From Halomonas litopenaei (lineage in GTDB: Bacteria > Pseudomonadota > Gammaproteobacteria > Pseudomonadales > Halomonadaceae), in assembly GCF_017303055.1 (NCBI RefSeq), contig NZ_JAEKJT010000010.1, forward strand, positions 62,001 through 126,000: a stretch of DNA of 64,000 nt, read 5' to 3'. Shown piece after piece: positions 55,309-63,112 of the stretch (position 1 is the stretch's first letter; each line of letters starts with the position of its first letter). A program made the translations under genes and the position numbers. Below the pieces are notes generated by a model, which was given only the letters and a program-made list of their open reading frames with translations, was not told the DNA's origin and made no database searches.

Positions 55309-56511
55309 ATGCACGACGCCACTCAACCGCGACTGCCCACCGGCGTCGTTTTGCTATCACTGTGTCAAGCGCTGCTGGTCAGCGGCAACATCCTGCTGAT
55401 CGCGGTGTCTCCGCTGATCGGCCAGGCCCTGGCTCCCACGCCGTGGCTGTCGACATTGCCGGTCGCTACCCAGTGGCTTGGCTTGATGCTGGCCACCCTG
55501 CCCGCATCACTGATCATGGGGCGACTGGGACGCAAGCGCGGCTTCGTGATCGGCAACCTGATCGGACTTGGCGGCACCGTGGCCGCCTGCGTGACGCTGG
55601 TCGCCGGCAACTTCGTCGGCTTCGCGATGGCCACCACCGCGATCGGGATCGGCATTGGCTTTGGCCAGCTCTACCGCTTTGCCGCCATCGAGATTGCTCC
55701 GGCCCAGGCACGGGACCGGGCCGTCGGCCTGGTGATGGGGGGCGGCGTGCTGGCGGCGTTTTTCGGCCCCTGGCTTGCCAGATTCAGCCAAGACGCGTCG
55801 GTCACCCCGTTTCTCGGCAGTTTCATTGGCCTGGGGGCGCTCTATCTGATCGCCCTTGGCCTGCTGCTGGTCATTCCCCTTCCCCCCGTTGACCGCCAGG
55901 CGCGTCATGAGCCCGCCCGCCCTATGGCCGAGCTGTTACGGCAAAGCAAGCTATGGCTGGCCATTCTCGGCGCCATGGTGGGCTACGGGGTGATGAACCT
56001 GGCCATGACGGCGACGCCCTTGGCCATGGCCACCCACGGTCACGCGTTTCACCATGTCTCGATGACGATCCAATGGCACGTATTGGCCATGTTCGTGCCG
56101 TCCTTCTTCACCGGGCGATTGACCCAGCGCCTAGGCGCCCCGAGCATGATCGCCCTGGGCTGTGTGCTGCTGATGGCCAGTGCGCTCACCGCCCTGGGGC
56201 CCTCGACCATCGCCGGCTTCAACATTACCCTTGTGCTGCTCGGCCTCGGTTGGAACTTTACCTTCCTGCCCGCCACCGGCCTGCTGACCGAATGCTATCA
56301 GCCCGCCGAAAAAGCGCGGGTCCAGGCCCTCAACGAGTTTCTGGTGTTCACCACCGCCGCCATCACTGCCCTGGCAGCAGGCCCCCTAGTGGGAGTGCTG
56401 GGATGGCAGACATTGAATCTGTGGCTGCTTCCCATGGCGGCCCTGCCGCTGGTAGTGATCGCGCTACAATCGCTTGTCTTTGCGGCACGGCGCCCTCAGA
56501 TTAGGGGGTAA
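55309..56511 (+). CDS. MFS transporter
   Basis: A 400-residue major facilitator protein with about twelve membrane segments. The loop 2-3 motif appears as ASLIMGRLGRKRGFVIGN (about residue 66). The middle cytoplasmic loop (PPVDRQARHEPARPMAELL) is short and charged. Start at ATG 55309 with CAGGAG eight bases upstream. It follows the GlxA-type regulator gene and is followed after 20 bases by ycjX, so read-through is possible. The substrate is unknown; an exporter role is plausible from the neighbour. Confidence 0.88.
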   Translation: MHDATQPRLPTGVVLLSLCQALLVSGNILLIAVSPLIGQALAPTPWLSTLPVATQWLGLMLATLPASLIMGRLGRKRGFVIGNLIGLGGTVAACVTLVAGNFVGFAMATTAIGIGIGFGQLYRFAAIEIAPAQARDRAVGLVMGGGVLAAFFGPWLARFSQDASVTPFLGSFIGLGALYLIALGLLLVIPLPPVDRQARHEPARPMAELLRQSKLWLAILGAMVGYGVMNLAMTATPLAMATHGHAFHHVSMTIQWHVLAMFVPSFFTGRLTQRLGAPSMIALGCVLLMASALTALGPSTIAGFNITLVLLGLGWNFTFLPATGLLTECYQPAEKARVQALNEFLVFTTAAITALAAGPLVGVLGWQTLNLWLLPMAALPLVVIALQSLVFAARRPQIRG

Positions 56512-56531
56512 TCTGACAGGATGGAGCCGCA

Positions 56532-57935
56532 ATGCCCACGGACCTGACCCGTGATCTGATGGATCTGATCGAACGTGGCCGAGACCGCCAGCTACGCCTG
56601 GCGGTCACCGGCCTGTCTCGGGCGGGCAAGACAGCCTTCCTTACTTCGCTGGTGGATCAGCTGCGCCATGCTGGCCTGGAAGCGCGCCTGGACTTGCTTG
56701 CTGCCAGCCGTGAGGGCCGTCTGCTGGGCGCCCAGCGGGTGGCCCAAAGAGACCTGGGCGTGCCCCGCTTTCCTTTCGACCAGGCTCGCGCCAGCCTGGA
56801 ACAGATTCCACCGCGTTGGCCGGAGCCCACCCGCGGCATCAGCGAGCTACGCCTGACCATTCGCTACCGCCCACAGCGCCAGTCCTGGTTCAGCGCCGAC
56901 AACGCGGAGCTGACCCTGGACCTGTTCGATTATCCGGGGGAATGGCTGCTGGACCTGCCTCTGCTGGATCACACCTTTGCCAGTTGGAGCATGGCCCAAT
57001 GGCAGGCCATGCAGGAGAGCGCCGGTCCGGCACGACGTGCCATGCTGGCACCTTGGCAGGCATGCGTCGATCAACTGGACATCGAACAGGAGGCGGATGA
57101 AGCTCTCCTCGCCGATATCAGCGAACAGTATGCCAGCGGACTGCGCGCCGCCCGTGAGGCGGGCTTTTCGCACCTTCAGCCAGGGCGTTTCCTGCTGCCC
57201 GGAGAGCTGGCCGGCGCCCCCGTGCTGCAGTTCTTTCCGCTGCCCGGTCTTGACAGTCACTCAGCCGAGACCCTGGAACGCTTGCCTGAGTCGAGCGTGT
57301 ATCGGACGCTGGCACGCCGCTTTGCCCACTATCAGCAACATATCGTCAAGCCGTTCTACCGCGATCACTTCCGTCGATTCGACCGCCAGATCGTTCTGGT
57401 CGACGTGCTGGGCGCCCTCAACGCCGGCCCTGAACGTTTCGAGGACTTGTCCCAGGCGTTGCAGCAACTGATGCAGAGTTTCAACTACGGCAGGCGCAGC
57501 CTGTTCAGCCGCCTGTTCACACCGCGCATCGATCGCCTGGCCATTGCCGCGACCAAGGCGGACCATGTCACACCGGATCAGCATGCCAGGCTTGTCAGCC
57601 TACTGGAGGCACTGCTCGCGGAACCCCTGAAAAACCTCAAGTACGCCGATATTCCGGTCAAGGCACTGTCGCTGGCCTCCATTCGCGCCACCGAGGCGCG
57701 TGAGGTCACCCATCAGGGACGTACATCGCCGGCCCTCAGGGGCACCACCCTGGACGGCGAGTCGCTGCTGACCTTCCCGGGAGAGGTGCCAGGCCGGCTT
57801 CCAGACCCTGCCTTCTGGGAACGTCAGGGATTCGACTTTACCGCCTTCAGGCCGCAACCGGTGACGGCAGGAGCCCTGCCCCACATCCGCATGGATCTGG
57901 CGCTGGATTGGCTACTCGGAGACAAGCTCAGATGA
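56532..57935 (+). CDS. ycjX: YcjX family P-loop ATPase/GTPase
   Basis: A 467-residue protein of the YcjX (DUF463) family. The Walker A motif is AVTGLSRAGKTAFLTSL (Lys near residue 33); a G-domain-like core follows with LDLFDYPGEWLLDLPLL and AATKADHVTPDQ. Family features also include FPLPG, YRTLARRFAHYQQHIVKPFYRDHFRRFDRQIVLVDVLGALN and DIPVKALSLASIRATE. YcjX and its partner YcjF are widespread in gammaproteobacteria and often stress-regulated, with no clear biochemical role. Start at ATG 56532. Its stop overlaps the ycjF start (ATGA). Confidence 0.93.
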   Translation: MPTDLTRDLMDLIERGRDRQLRLAVTGLSRAGKTAFLTSLVDQLRHAGLEARLDLLAASREGRLLGAQRVAQRDLGVPRFPFDQARASLEQIPPRWPEPTRGISELRLTIRYRPQRQSWFSADNAELTLDLFDYPGEWLLDLPLLDHTFASWSMAQWQAMQESAGPARRAMLAPWQACVDQLDIEQEADEALLADISEQYASGLRAAREAGFSHLQPGRFLLPGELAGAPVLQFFPLPGLDSHSAETLERLPESSVYRTLARRFAHYQQHIVKPFYRDHFRRFDRQIVLVDVLGALNAGPERFEDLSQALQQLMQSFNYGRRSLFSRLFTPRIDRLAIAATKADHVTPDQHARLVSLLEALLAEPLKNLKYADIPVKALSLASIRATEAREVTHQGRTSPALRGTTLDGESLLTFPGEVPGRLPDPAFWERQGFDFTAFRPQPVTAGALPHIRMDLALDWLLGDKLR

Positions 57936-58987
57936 CCCAGGACTCGCCGAACGACCCGCGCCCCTCGGTGCGCTTTGCCGAGCAGGATGACGCCACCATC
58001 GGCTCTTTCCATGACCCCAGGCCTGGCCAGCGCTTCGATGAAGGCGTCGACAGCCGGGCGCTGACGCCCACCCCGCCAGCCACTGCCGACGACGATCGGG
58101 TGGACTTGGCGGGCACGCTTGGACGCCCTCGCAAACGCCGCTGGGGACTGGTGACGGTGCTGATCGCCACTACCGGCCTTGGCGCTGCCGAACTGGTGAC
58201 CGGCGTGCCCCAGACTCTAGCAGGGGGAGACCTGCTGGCGACCGGCTGGCAGCTGCTGGGACTGACGGCCATTGGACTTGGCGGACTGGCGCTGATGCGT
58301 GAGCTGTTTCGTCTGAAGCGATTGAAGCGCCACGATCAGCTGCGTCTGGCCCTGGCGCAGATGCATGAGCGCTCGCCCAAACAGGCACTGGCGCTGGCTC
58401 GGCGCCTCAAGACTCAGCTCGCTCTGGGCGATGACGACCCCCACTGGCATGCCTTCGAGGCGGCGCGAGAAGCGCACCATGATGGCCAGGACCTTCAGCA
58501 GCTGGTGGCGCACCACTTGCTGGCGCCGAGAGATAGAGAGGCCCAGCGCCTGATATCGCGAATGAGCGGAGAAACCGCGGTCATGGTCGCCGTCAGCCCG
58601 ATGACCCTGGTGGACATGACCCTGGTGGCATGGCGCCACCTGGCGATGGTGGACCGGTTGTGTCGACTCTACGGGCTGGAGCTGGGCTACGCAGCCAGGC
58701 TCAAGCTGCTGCGCAGCGTGCTGTATCAGATGGCCTTTGCAGGCGCCACCGAGCTCGCCACCGACGCCAGCGTGCAGATGCTGTCACTGGATCTGGCCGG
58801 GCGCCTTTCGGCCCGCGCCGCCCAGGGCCTTGGCGTGGGTCTGCTCGGCGCTCGGCTGGGGCTTAGGACCCAGCGCCTGGTACGGCCGCTGACGTTCAGC
58901 CCGGAGCAGCGGCCCCGTTTGGCCGACCTTCGCCGCGACCTGTGGCGCCAGCTAAGACGCATGGAGGCGCCCAACAAGGACGCCTGA
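57932..58987 (+). CDS. ycjF: YcjF family inner-membrane protein (TIGR01620)
   Basis: A 351-residue membrane protein. A polar N-terminal stretch (about 1-70, with RPSVRFAEQDD.....FHDPRPGQRFDEG) precedes two membrane segments (WGLVTVLIATTGLGAAELVTG and LLGLTAIGLGGLALM). The cytoplasmic C-terminal part carries SPMTLVDMTLVAWRHLAMVDRLCRLYGLELGY, LYQMAFAGATEL and the basic end. Start at ATG 57932, overlapping the ycjX stop by four bases, so the pair is translationally coupled, as in other gammaproteobacteria. Partner of YcjX; molecular role unknown. Confidence 0.92.
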   Translation: MTQDSPNDPRPSVRFAEQDDATIGSFHDPRPGQRFDEGVDSRALTPTPPATADDDRVDLAGTLGRPRKRRWGLVTVLIATTGLGAAELVTGVPQTLAGGDLLATGWQLLGLTAIGLGGLALMRELFRLKRLKRHDQLRLALAQMHERSPKQALALARRLKTQLALGDDDPHWHAFEAAREAHHDGQDLQQLVAHHLLAPRDREAQRLISRMSGETAVMVAVSPMTLVDMTLVAWRHLAMVDRLCRLYGLELGYAARLKLLRSVLYQMAFAGATELATDASVQMLSLDLAGRLSARAAQGLGVGLLGARLGLRTQRLVRPLTFSPEQRPRLADLRRDLWRQLRRMEAPNKDA

Positions 58988-59015
58988 ATCACCTTACAAA
59001 CCACCACTCTACCGG

Positions 59016-59050
59016 ACCCACGGGGCCAAGCGACGCCTGGCCCCGTGGGT
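59016..59050. terminator. Bidirectional stem-loop between ycjF and the AGE gene
   Basis: A 13-base perfect stem (ACCCACGGGGCCA / TGGCCCCGTGGGT) with a 9-base loop between convergent genes, followed on the plus strand by UCUGUUC. Confidence 0.8.
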
Positions 59051-59055
59051 TCTGT

Positions 59056-60240
59056 TCACCCACCTTCGCGCCGTGCCAGCACGCCCATCACCTCCTGACA
59101 GGCACCCATGGTGTGATAGTCCACCTTGCCGGCCGGGCTCTTGGCGTCATCGTAGCGGCGGTTGTCCGCAGACAGGATGCGATACCAGGCACCGTGTCGA
59201 TGATCCATCATATGCTGCCAGCTGTACTCCCACAGGCGCTGATACCAGCGCTGGTAGCAGCCCTTGCCGGTGACTTCCCACAGCACCGCAGCCGTGGCGA
59301 AGCTCTCTGCCTGTACCCAGAAGTACTTGTCGCCGTCACATACCTCGCCGTCCAGATCGCATCCATACACCAGACCGCCATGCTGCTTGTCCCAGCCGGC
59401 TTCACAGGCACTGCTGAATAGCCGCTCTGCGGTAGGTATCAGCCAGGCGTCGTCGCGGTAACGGGACAGCAACACCAGCAGCTTGGCCCACTCGGTCTGG
59501 TGACCCACCTGATACCCCCAGGGGCGGAACAGGTGCTTGGGGTCCTGCCGGTTGTAGTCGAGGTCAGGGTTCCACTGCTGATCGTAGTGCTCCCATATCC
59601 ACCCATGGGGATGCTTGCGGTTGATGCCGATGATCGAGCGCGCGATGGCCAAGGCCTGATCCAGATAGCGGGTTTCAGACGTGGCCTCGTAGGCTGCAAT
59701 CAGCGCTTCGCAACCATGCATGTTGGCATTCTGGCCCCGGTAGTCCTTCAGGCGCCAACGCTCATCCGCTTCATCGGCAAAACGCTGCCACTGAGGCTCC
59801 CAGAAGTGCTGCTGCAGCATTCGGTGAACCCGACCAATGCCTGCGTAGGCCTCGGCAATCCCCGCCCGGTAGGCCTCGGCATAGGCCAGCAGCACGAAGG
59901 CCAGACCGTAGCAATGATGGGTGGTGTCCTCAGGCTTGCCATCTCGTAGCGTCCAGGCATAGCCCTGATAGCGCGTCTGAAAGTGGGCCTTCTCCAGATA
60001 GGCAAGCCCGTGGCGCGCCCAGTGCAGATACTCGGATTGACCGCTGTGCAGCGCAAACCGCGCATAGGTGACGACATAGCGCGCGCTCGACACCAGATGA
60101 CGATGCTCCGCGTCATAGACGCTGCCATCATCGCGCAGGTAGTGAAAGAAACCACCGTGGGGATCGATCGCCCTGGGGTGGTAAAAGGCCATCGTGTCGC
60201 GCACGTGACGGTCGAGAAACAGCGGGTCGTATCCGTTCAT
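59056..60240 (-). CDS. AGE-family sugar epimerase/isomerase (mannose isomerase-like)
   Basis: A 394-residue alpha6/alpha6-barrel enzyme of the N-acylglucosamine 2-epimerase family. Conserved catalytic surroundings are DPHGGFFHYLRDDGS, SARYVVTYARFAL, HHCYGLAFVLLAYAEAYRAG, QNANMHGCEALIAAYEAT, PWGYQVGHQTEWAKLLVLL (catalytic His) and KYFWVQAESFATAAVLWE. The motif set matches mannose isomerase/YihS-type enzymes, which interconvert mannose, fructose and glucose, better than renin-binding-protein epimerases. ATG 60240 has CAGGAG six bases upstream. A PTS sugar transporter gene and a sugar-phosphatase-like gene are nearby on the same strand. Confidence 0.87.
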   Translation of the reverse strand: MNGYDPLFLDRHVRDTMAFYHPRAIDPHGGFFHYLRDDGSVYDAEHRHLVSSARYVVTYARFALHSGQSEYLHWARHGLAYLEKAHFQTRYQGYAWTLRDGKPEDTTHHCYGLAFVLLAYAEAYRAGIAEAYAGIGRVHRMLQQHFWEPQWQRFADEADERWRLKDYRGQNANMHGCEALIAAYEATSETRYLDQALAIARSIIGINRKHPHGWIWEHYDQQWNPDLDYNRQDPKHLFRPWGYQVGHQTEWAKLLVLLSRYRDDAWLIPTAERLFSSACEAGWDKQHGGLVYGCDLDGEVCDGDKYFWVQAESFATAAVLWEVTGKGCYQRWYQRLWEYSWQHMMDHRHGAWYRILSADNRRYDDAKSPAGKVDYHTMGACQEVMGVLARREGG

Positions 60241-60355
60241 CCGACGCTCCTGAGAAGTGATCCGAGGCTATGTGACTGTTCATGCTGGGCGCCAAGGCCC
60301 GTGCGAGGCCAGCGACAGGGGCATGTCTGGGGCATTGGTGGGGCCGGCTCGGCAA

Positions 60356-61171
60356 CTAGCCGTGCCGCTCATCCGCGAGCCCGAAGCGACGGCGCAGGCA
60401 GCGCGCCACCCCTTCTTCGGCGTGATGGCCGATCACTGTCGCCCCGGGCAGATCCTGCGCCAGCTGGGGATGGGCGTTGGCCATGACGTGGGCTTCGCCC
60501 GCAAGGCTCAGCATTTCCAGGTCATTGAGGTTGTCGCCAAAGGCCAGGCAGCGCTCTGCGGGAATCCCCAGATCGTCGAGCAGCGCAGACACGGCACTGC
60601 CCTTGTTGACCCCTGCCGCCATGATTTCGAGCGAGTGACTCATCGAATAGGTGATGTGCAAGGCATCGCCTGCTGCCTCCCGTGCGGCCGCTTCAATGGT
60701 GGCCAGCAGACGAGGCTCGCCGATGTAGAGCACCTTGCCTACACCCTGCACCTCCATTCGCTCCGTTGGCGCCACCTGGTACTCGAAGCCAGTCGCTTCA
60801 TGCAGGGCCAGCAGACCAGGGGCATGATCGTCGATCAACCAGGCATCCTCGCGGTACATATTAAGGCGTACCTCTGACGGCCGGGGAAGGCCCAGCAGCA
60901 TTTCCACCTGTTCCGGCCGCAGGTGCGCAGACCGCACACACTGCCCGGCAGCATCCAGGGTCCAGGCGCCGTTGCTGGATATGATGTGTGCCGCCCCACC
61001 CAGTCGATCGCGAAAACCGATCATATCCCGGTGGTGTCTGCCTGAGGCGAGGCACAGCCGATGCCCCTCCCCGGCCAACGCACGCAGGGTATCAATGGTC
61101 AGCGCGGCCAGGTCGTGATCGGCACCCAGCAAGGTGCCGTCAAGGTCGGACACGATCAAGTGTGGCTGCAT
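60356..61171 (-). CDS. Cof-type HAD-IIB family phosphatase
   Basis: A 271-residue HAD hydrolase, of the Cof subfamily that dephosphorylates sugar phosphates, nucleotides or cofactors. Motif I is IVSDLDGTLLGAD (nucleophile Asp near residue 8), motif II LASGR, motif III Lys in GVNKGSAVSALLDDLGI, and motif IV AFGDNLNDLEML. The C2-type cap lies between residues about 85 and 185. The ATG at 61171 with GGAG five bases upstream is preferred to the in-frame upstream ATG. It lies between the AGE gene and nagE on the same strand; a 15-bp repeat array lies just upstream of it. Confidence 0.9.
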   Translation of the reverse strand: MQPHLIVSDLDGTLLGADHDLAALTIDTLRALAGEGHRLCLASGRHHRDMIGFRDRLGGAAHIISSNGAWTLDAAGQCVRSAHLRPEQVEMLLGLPRPSEVRLNMYREDAWLIDDHAPGLLALHEATGFEYQVAPTERMEVQGVGKVLYIGEPRLLATIEAAAREAAGDALHITYSMSHSLEIMAAGVNKGSAVSALLDDLGIPAERCLAFGDNLNDLEMLSLAGEAHVMANAHPQLAQDLPGATVIGHHAEEGVARCLRRRFGLADERHG

Positions 61172-61265
61172 AAAGGCTCCAGGACGTTGCAAGTGGATCG
61201 GGCCAGGGATCGCAGCAGTCTACACCATCGACCGGCGACACAAAGGGACAGCGTCTTGCAAGCAA

Positions 61266-61340
61266 CATATGAAAGAGCAACGTATGAAAGAGCAACGTAT
61301 GAAAGAGCAACGTATGAAAGAGCAACGTATGAAAGAGCAA
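61266..61340. repeat. 15-bp minisatellite between nagE and the HAD gene, five units
   Basis: Five units of CGTATGAAAGAGCAA start at 61266, 61281, 61296, 61311 and 61326; the first differs by one base (CATATG...), the rest are identical. The array lies between the 3' end of nagE and the start of the HAD gene (both leftward). The right end continues directly into the terminator-like hairpin at 61337-61366: the hairpin arm ...GCAAC plus its tail equals a repeat unit. One plus-strand frame would encode MKEQR repeats, but nothing supports translation. Confidence 0.95.
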
Positions 61341-61366
61341 CGGCACGCCTCTCGGCATGCCGTTGC
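61337..61366 (-). terminator. Stem-loop downstream of nagE
   Basis: A 13-base stem (GCAACGGCACGCC / GGCATGCCGTTGC) with one wobble pair and a 4-base loop. On the leftward transcript it is followed by UCUUUCAU and lies 37 bases past the nagE stop. Its trailing arm merges into the 15-bp repeat array. Confidence 0.75.
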
Positions 61367-61402
61367 TTAGGGTGCTTCGCCAAGGTCTCCTGGGAGACGT
61401 GC

Positions 61403-63112
61403 TCAGTTGGGCATCACGCCTGCCTCACGCAGCCCCCCGGCCAGAGCGTCCGCATCCTTGCCGACCACCAGATGCCAGACGCCCTCAGCCACCCTTAGCA
61501 CACCGTGGCAGCCCAGCTGGGCCAAGGCCTGCTCATCCAGCTCGCTATCGTGACGGACCGCCAGACGCAGGCGAGTCGCTGCGCGAACGTCCAGCGCGCG
61601 GATGTTGTCACTTCCTCCCAGGGCTCGGCGCCAGGCTGCTACCTGCTCATCGTTGAGGCTTGTCGGGGTGGACACCTTCTGTGCGACCACGACCTCGGCG
61701 GGATCAGCCCCCACTGGGGGCGTCTGCCCCTGAGCCGCCATGGCCGCACGAATCTCGTCGGCGACGGTGTCGGCGATAGGGCCCAGGATCACCTGCACAC
61801 CGCCCCCACCCAGTCGCAACACACCACGAGACCCCAGTGCCTTCAGCGCTGCCTCGTCGATCTGGTCCGGCTGTTTCAGCACCAGTCTTAGACGGGTGGT
61901 ACAGGCCCCCACCGCTTCGAGGTTGGCCGCCCCTCCAAGGGCGGTGGTAAAGGCGGGACCACGTTCACCGAGTTCGGCGGCGCTCATCTGGGGGTCCTGC
62001 GTCAGCGGCTCGCGTCCCGGCGTGGGCAGGTCAAACCGCACAATCGCCCAACGGAACAGGCCGTAGTAGACAAGCCCGATGACCACGCCGACCGGCAACA
62101 TCATCCATCCATTGGTGGACAGGCCGTAGGACAGGGCATAGTCGAAGGCCCCGGCGGAGAAGGTAAAGCCCAGCTTGACGTCGAGCCACTGCATGATGGC
62201 CATGCTGAGACCGGTCATCACCGCATGGAAGGCGTAGAGCAGCGGTGCGAGGAACATGAAGGTGAACTCGATGGGTTCCGTCACCCCGGTCAGGAAGGCG
62301 GTCAGTGCCAGTGATAGCAGCAGCCCTCCGACCTGGGCCCGACGTCCCTTGTCGGCGGTGTGGTACATGGCCAGTGCCGCCGCCGGCAGGCCAAACATCA
62401 TCACCGGGAAGAAGCCCGCCATGAAGCCACCGGCAGTCGGATCTCCGGCAAAGAAGCGATTGAGATCGCCGGTGGCGTCGCCAAAGCTGCCGAAGACAAA
62501 CCACACAAAGCTGTTGAGGACGTGGTGCAGGCCGGTGACGATCAACAGGCGATTGAGTGCGCCGTAGACAAACTTGCCGAAAGCGCCAGCGTCAATCAGC
62601 CAATGGCCAACGGTGTCGATGGCGTGCTGTATTGGCGGCCAGCCCCAACCAAAGGCGATGCCCAGTACCACGCCAGCAAGGCCAGTGGCGATGGGGACGA
62701 AACGCCGGCCACCAAAAAACGCCAGATAGTCGGGTAGCTTGATGGCCTTGAAGCGGTTGTACAGTAGCCCCGCGACGGTTCCCATGATGATACCCGCCAG
62801 CACTCCCATGTTGATCTCGGGGTTGAGACTTTCCAGCACCGCATCCAGCACCAGATAGCCGATGACCCCGGCAAGGCCCGCAGCACCATTGCTGTCGTCG
62901 GCAAAGCCGACGGCCAGTCCTATGGCAAAGATCAACGCCAGGTTGGCGAAGATCGCCTGGCCAGCGCTGGCCACAAAGGCAATGTCGAGAAGGTCAGGCT
63001 GCCCCAGCCGCAGCAGCAGGCCGGCGACCGGCAAGACGGCGATCGGCAGCATCAACGAACGCCCCAGCAGCTGCAGCGCAGCCATCAGGCGTGAGCCCAG
63101 TGAGCTTGTCAT
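61403..63112 (-). CDS. nagE: PTS transporter EIIC-EIIB-EIIB, N-acetylglucosamine type
   Basis: A 569-residue sugar permease that phosphorylates its sugar during import. Residues about 1-370 are a membrane EIIC domain of the glucose/GlcNAc type, closely recalling NagE (LPDYLAFFGGRRFVPI, RLLIVTGLHHVLN, GFFPVMMFGLPAAALAMY, FLTGVTEPIEF). EIIB-1 (about 385-460) has the phospho-Cys404 in GACTTRLRL. A second EIIB-like domain (about 490-565) repeats the fold (ALGGSDNIRALDVRAATRLRLAV) but has Ala where Cys should be (about residue 511). There is no EIIA domain. Start at ATG 63112, overlapping the upstream Enzyme I-type stop by three bases (ATGA type). Confidence 0.9.
   Translation of the reverse strand: MTSSLGSRLMAALQLLGRSLMLPIAVLPVAGLLLRLGQPDLLDIAFVASAGQAIFANLALIFAIGLAVGFADDSNGAAGLAGVIGYLVLDAVLESLNPEINMGVLAGIIMGTVAGLLYNRFKAIKLPDYLAFFGGRRFVPIATGLAGVVLGIAFGWGWPPIQHAIDTVGHWLIDAGAFGKFVYGALNRLLIVTGLHHVLNSFVWFVFGSFGDATGDLNRFFAGDPTAGGFMAGFFPVMMFGLPAAALAMYHTADKGRRAQVGGLLLSLALTAFLTGVTEPIEFTFMFLAPLLYAFHAVMTGLSMAIMQWLDVKLGFTFSAGAFDYALSYGLSTNGWMMLPVGVVIGLVYYGLFRWAIVRFDLPTPGREPLTQDPQMSAAELGERGPAFTTALGGAANLEAVGACTTRLRLVLKQPDQIDEAALKALGSRGVLRLGGGGVQVILGPIADTVADEIRAAMAAQGQTPPVGADPAEVVVAQKVSTPTSLNDEQVAAWRRALGGSDNIRALDVRAATRLRLAVRHDSELDEQALAQLGCHGVLRVAEGVWHLVVGKDADALAGGLREAGVMPN

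Noticed and set aside
61134-61370. Open frame encoding five MKEQR repeats (and, on the other strand, ALSYV repeats)
   Set aside because: The repeat peptide is a by-product of the 15-bp DNA array. There is no ribosome-binding site, and the flanking translation is not protein-like.
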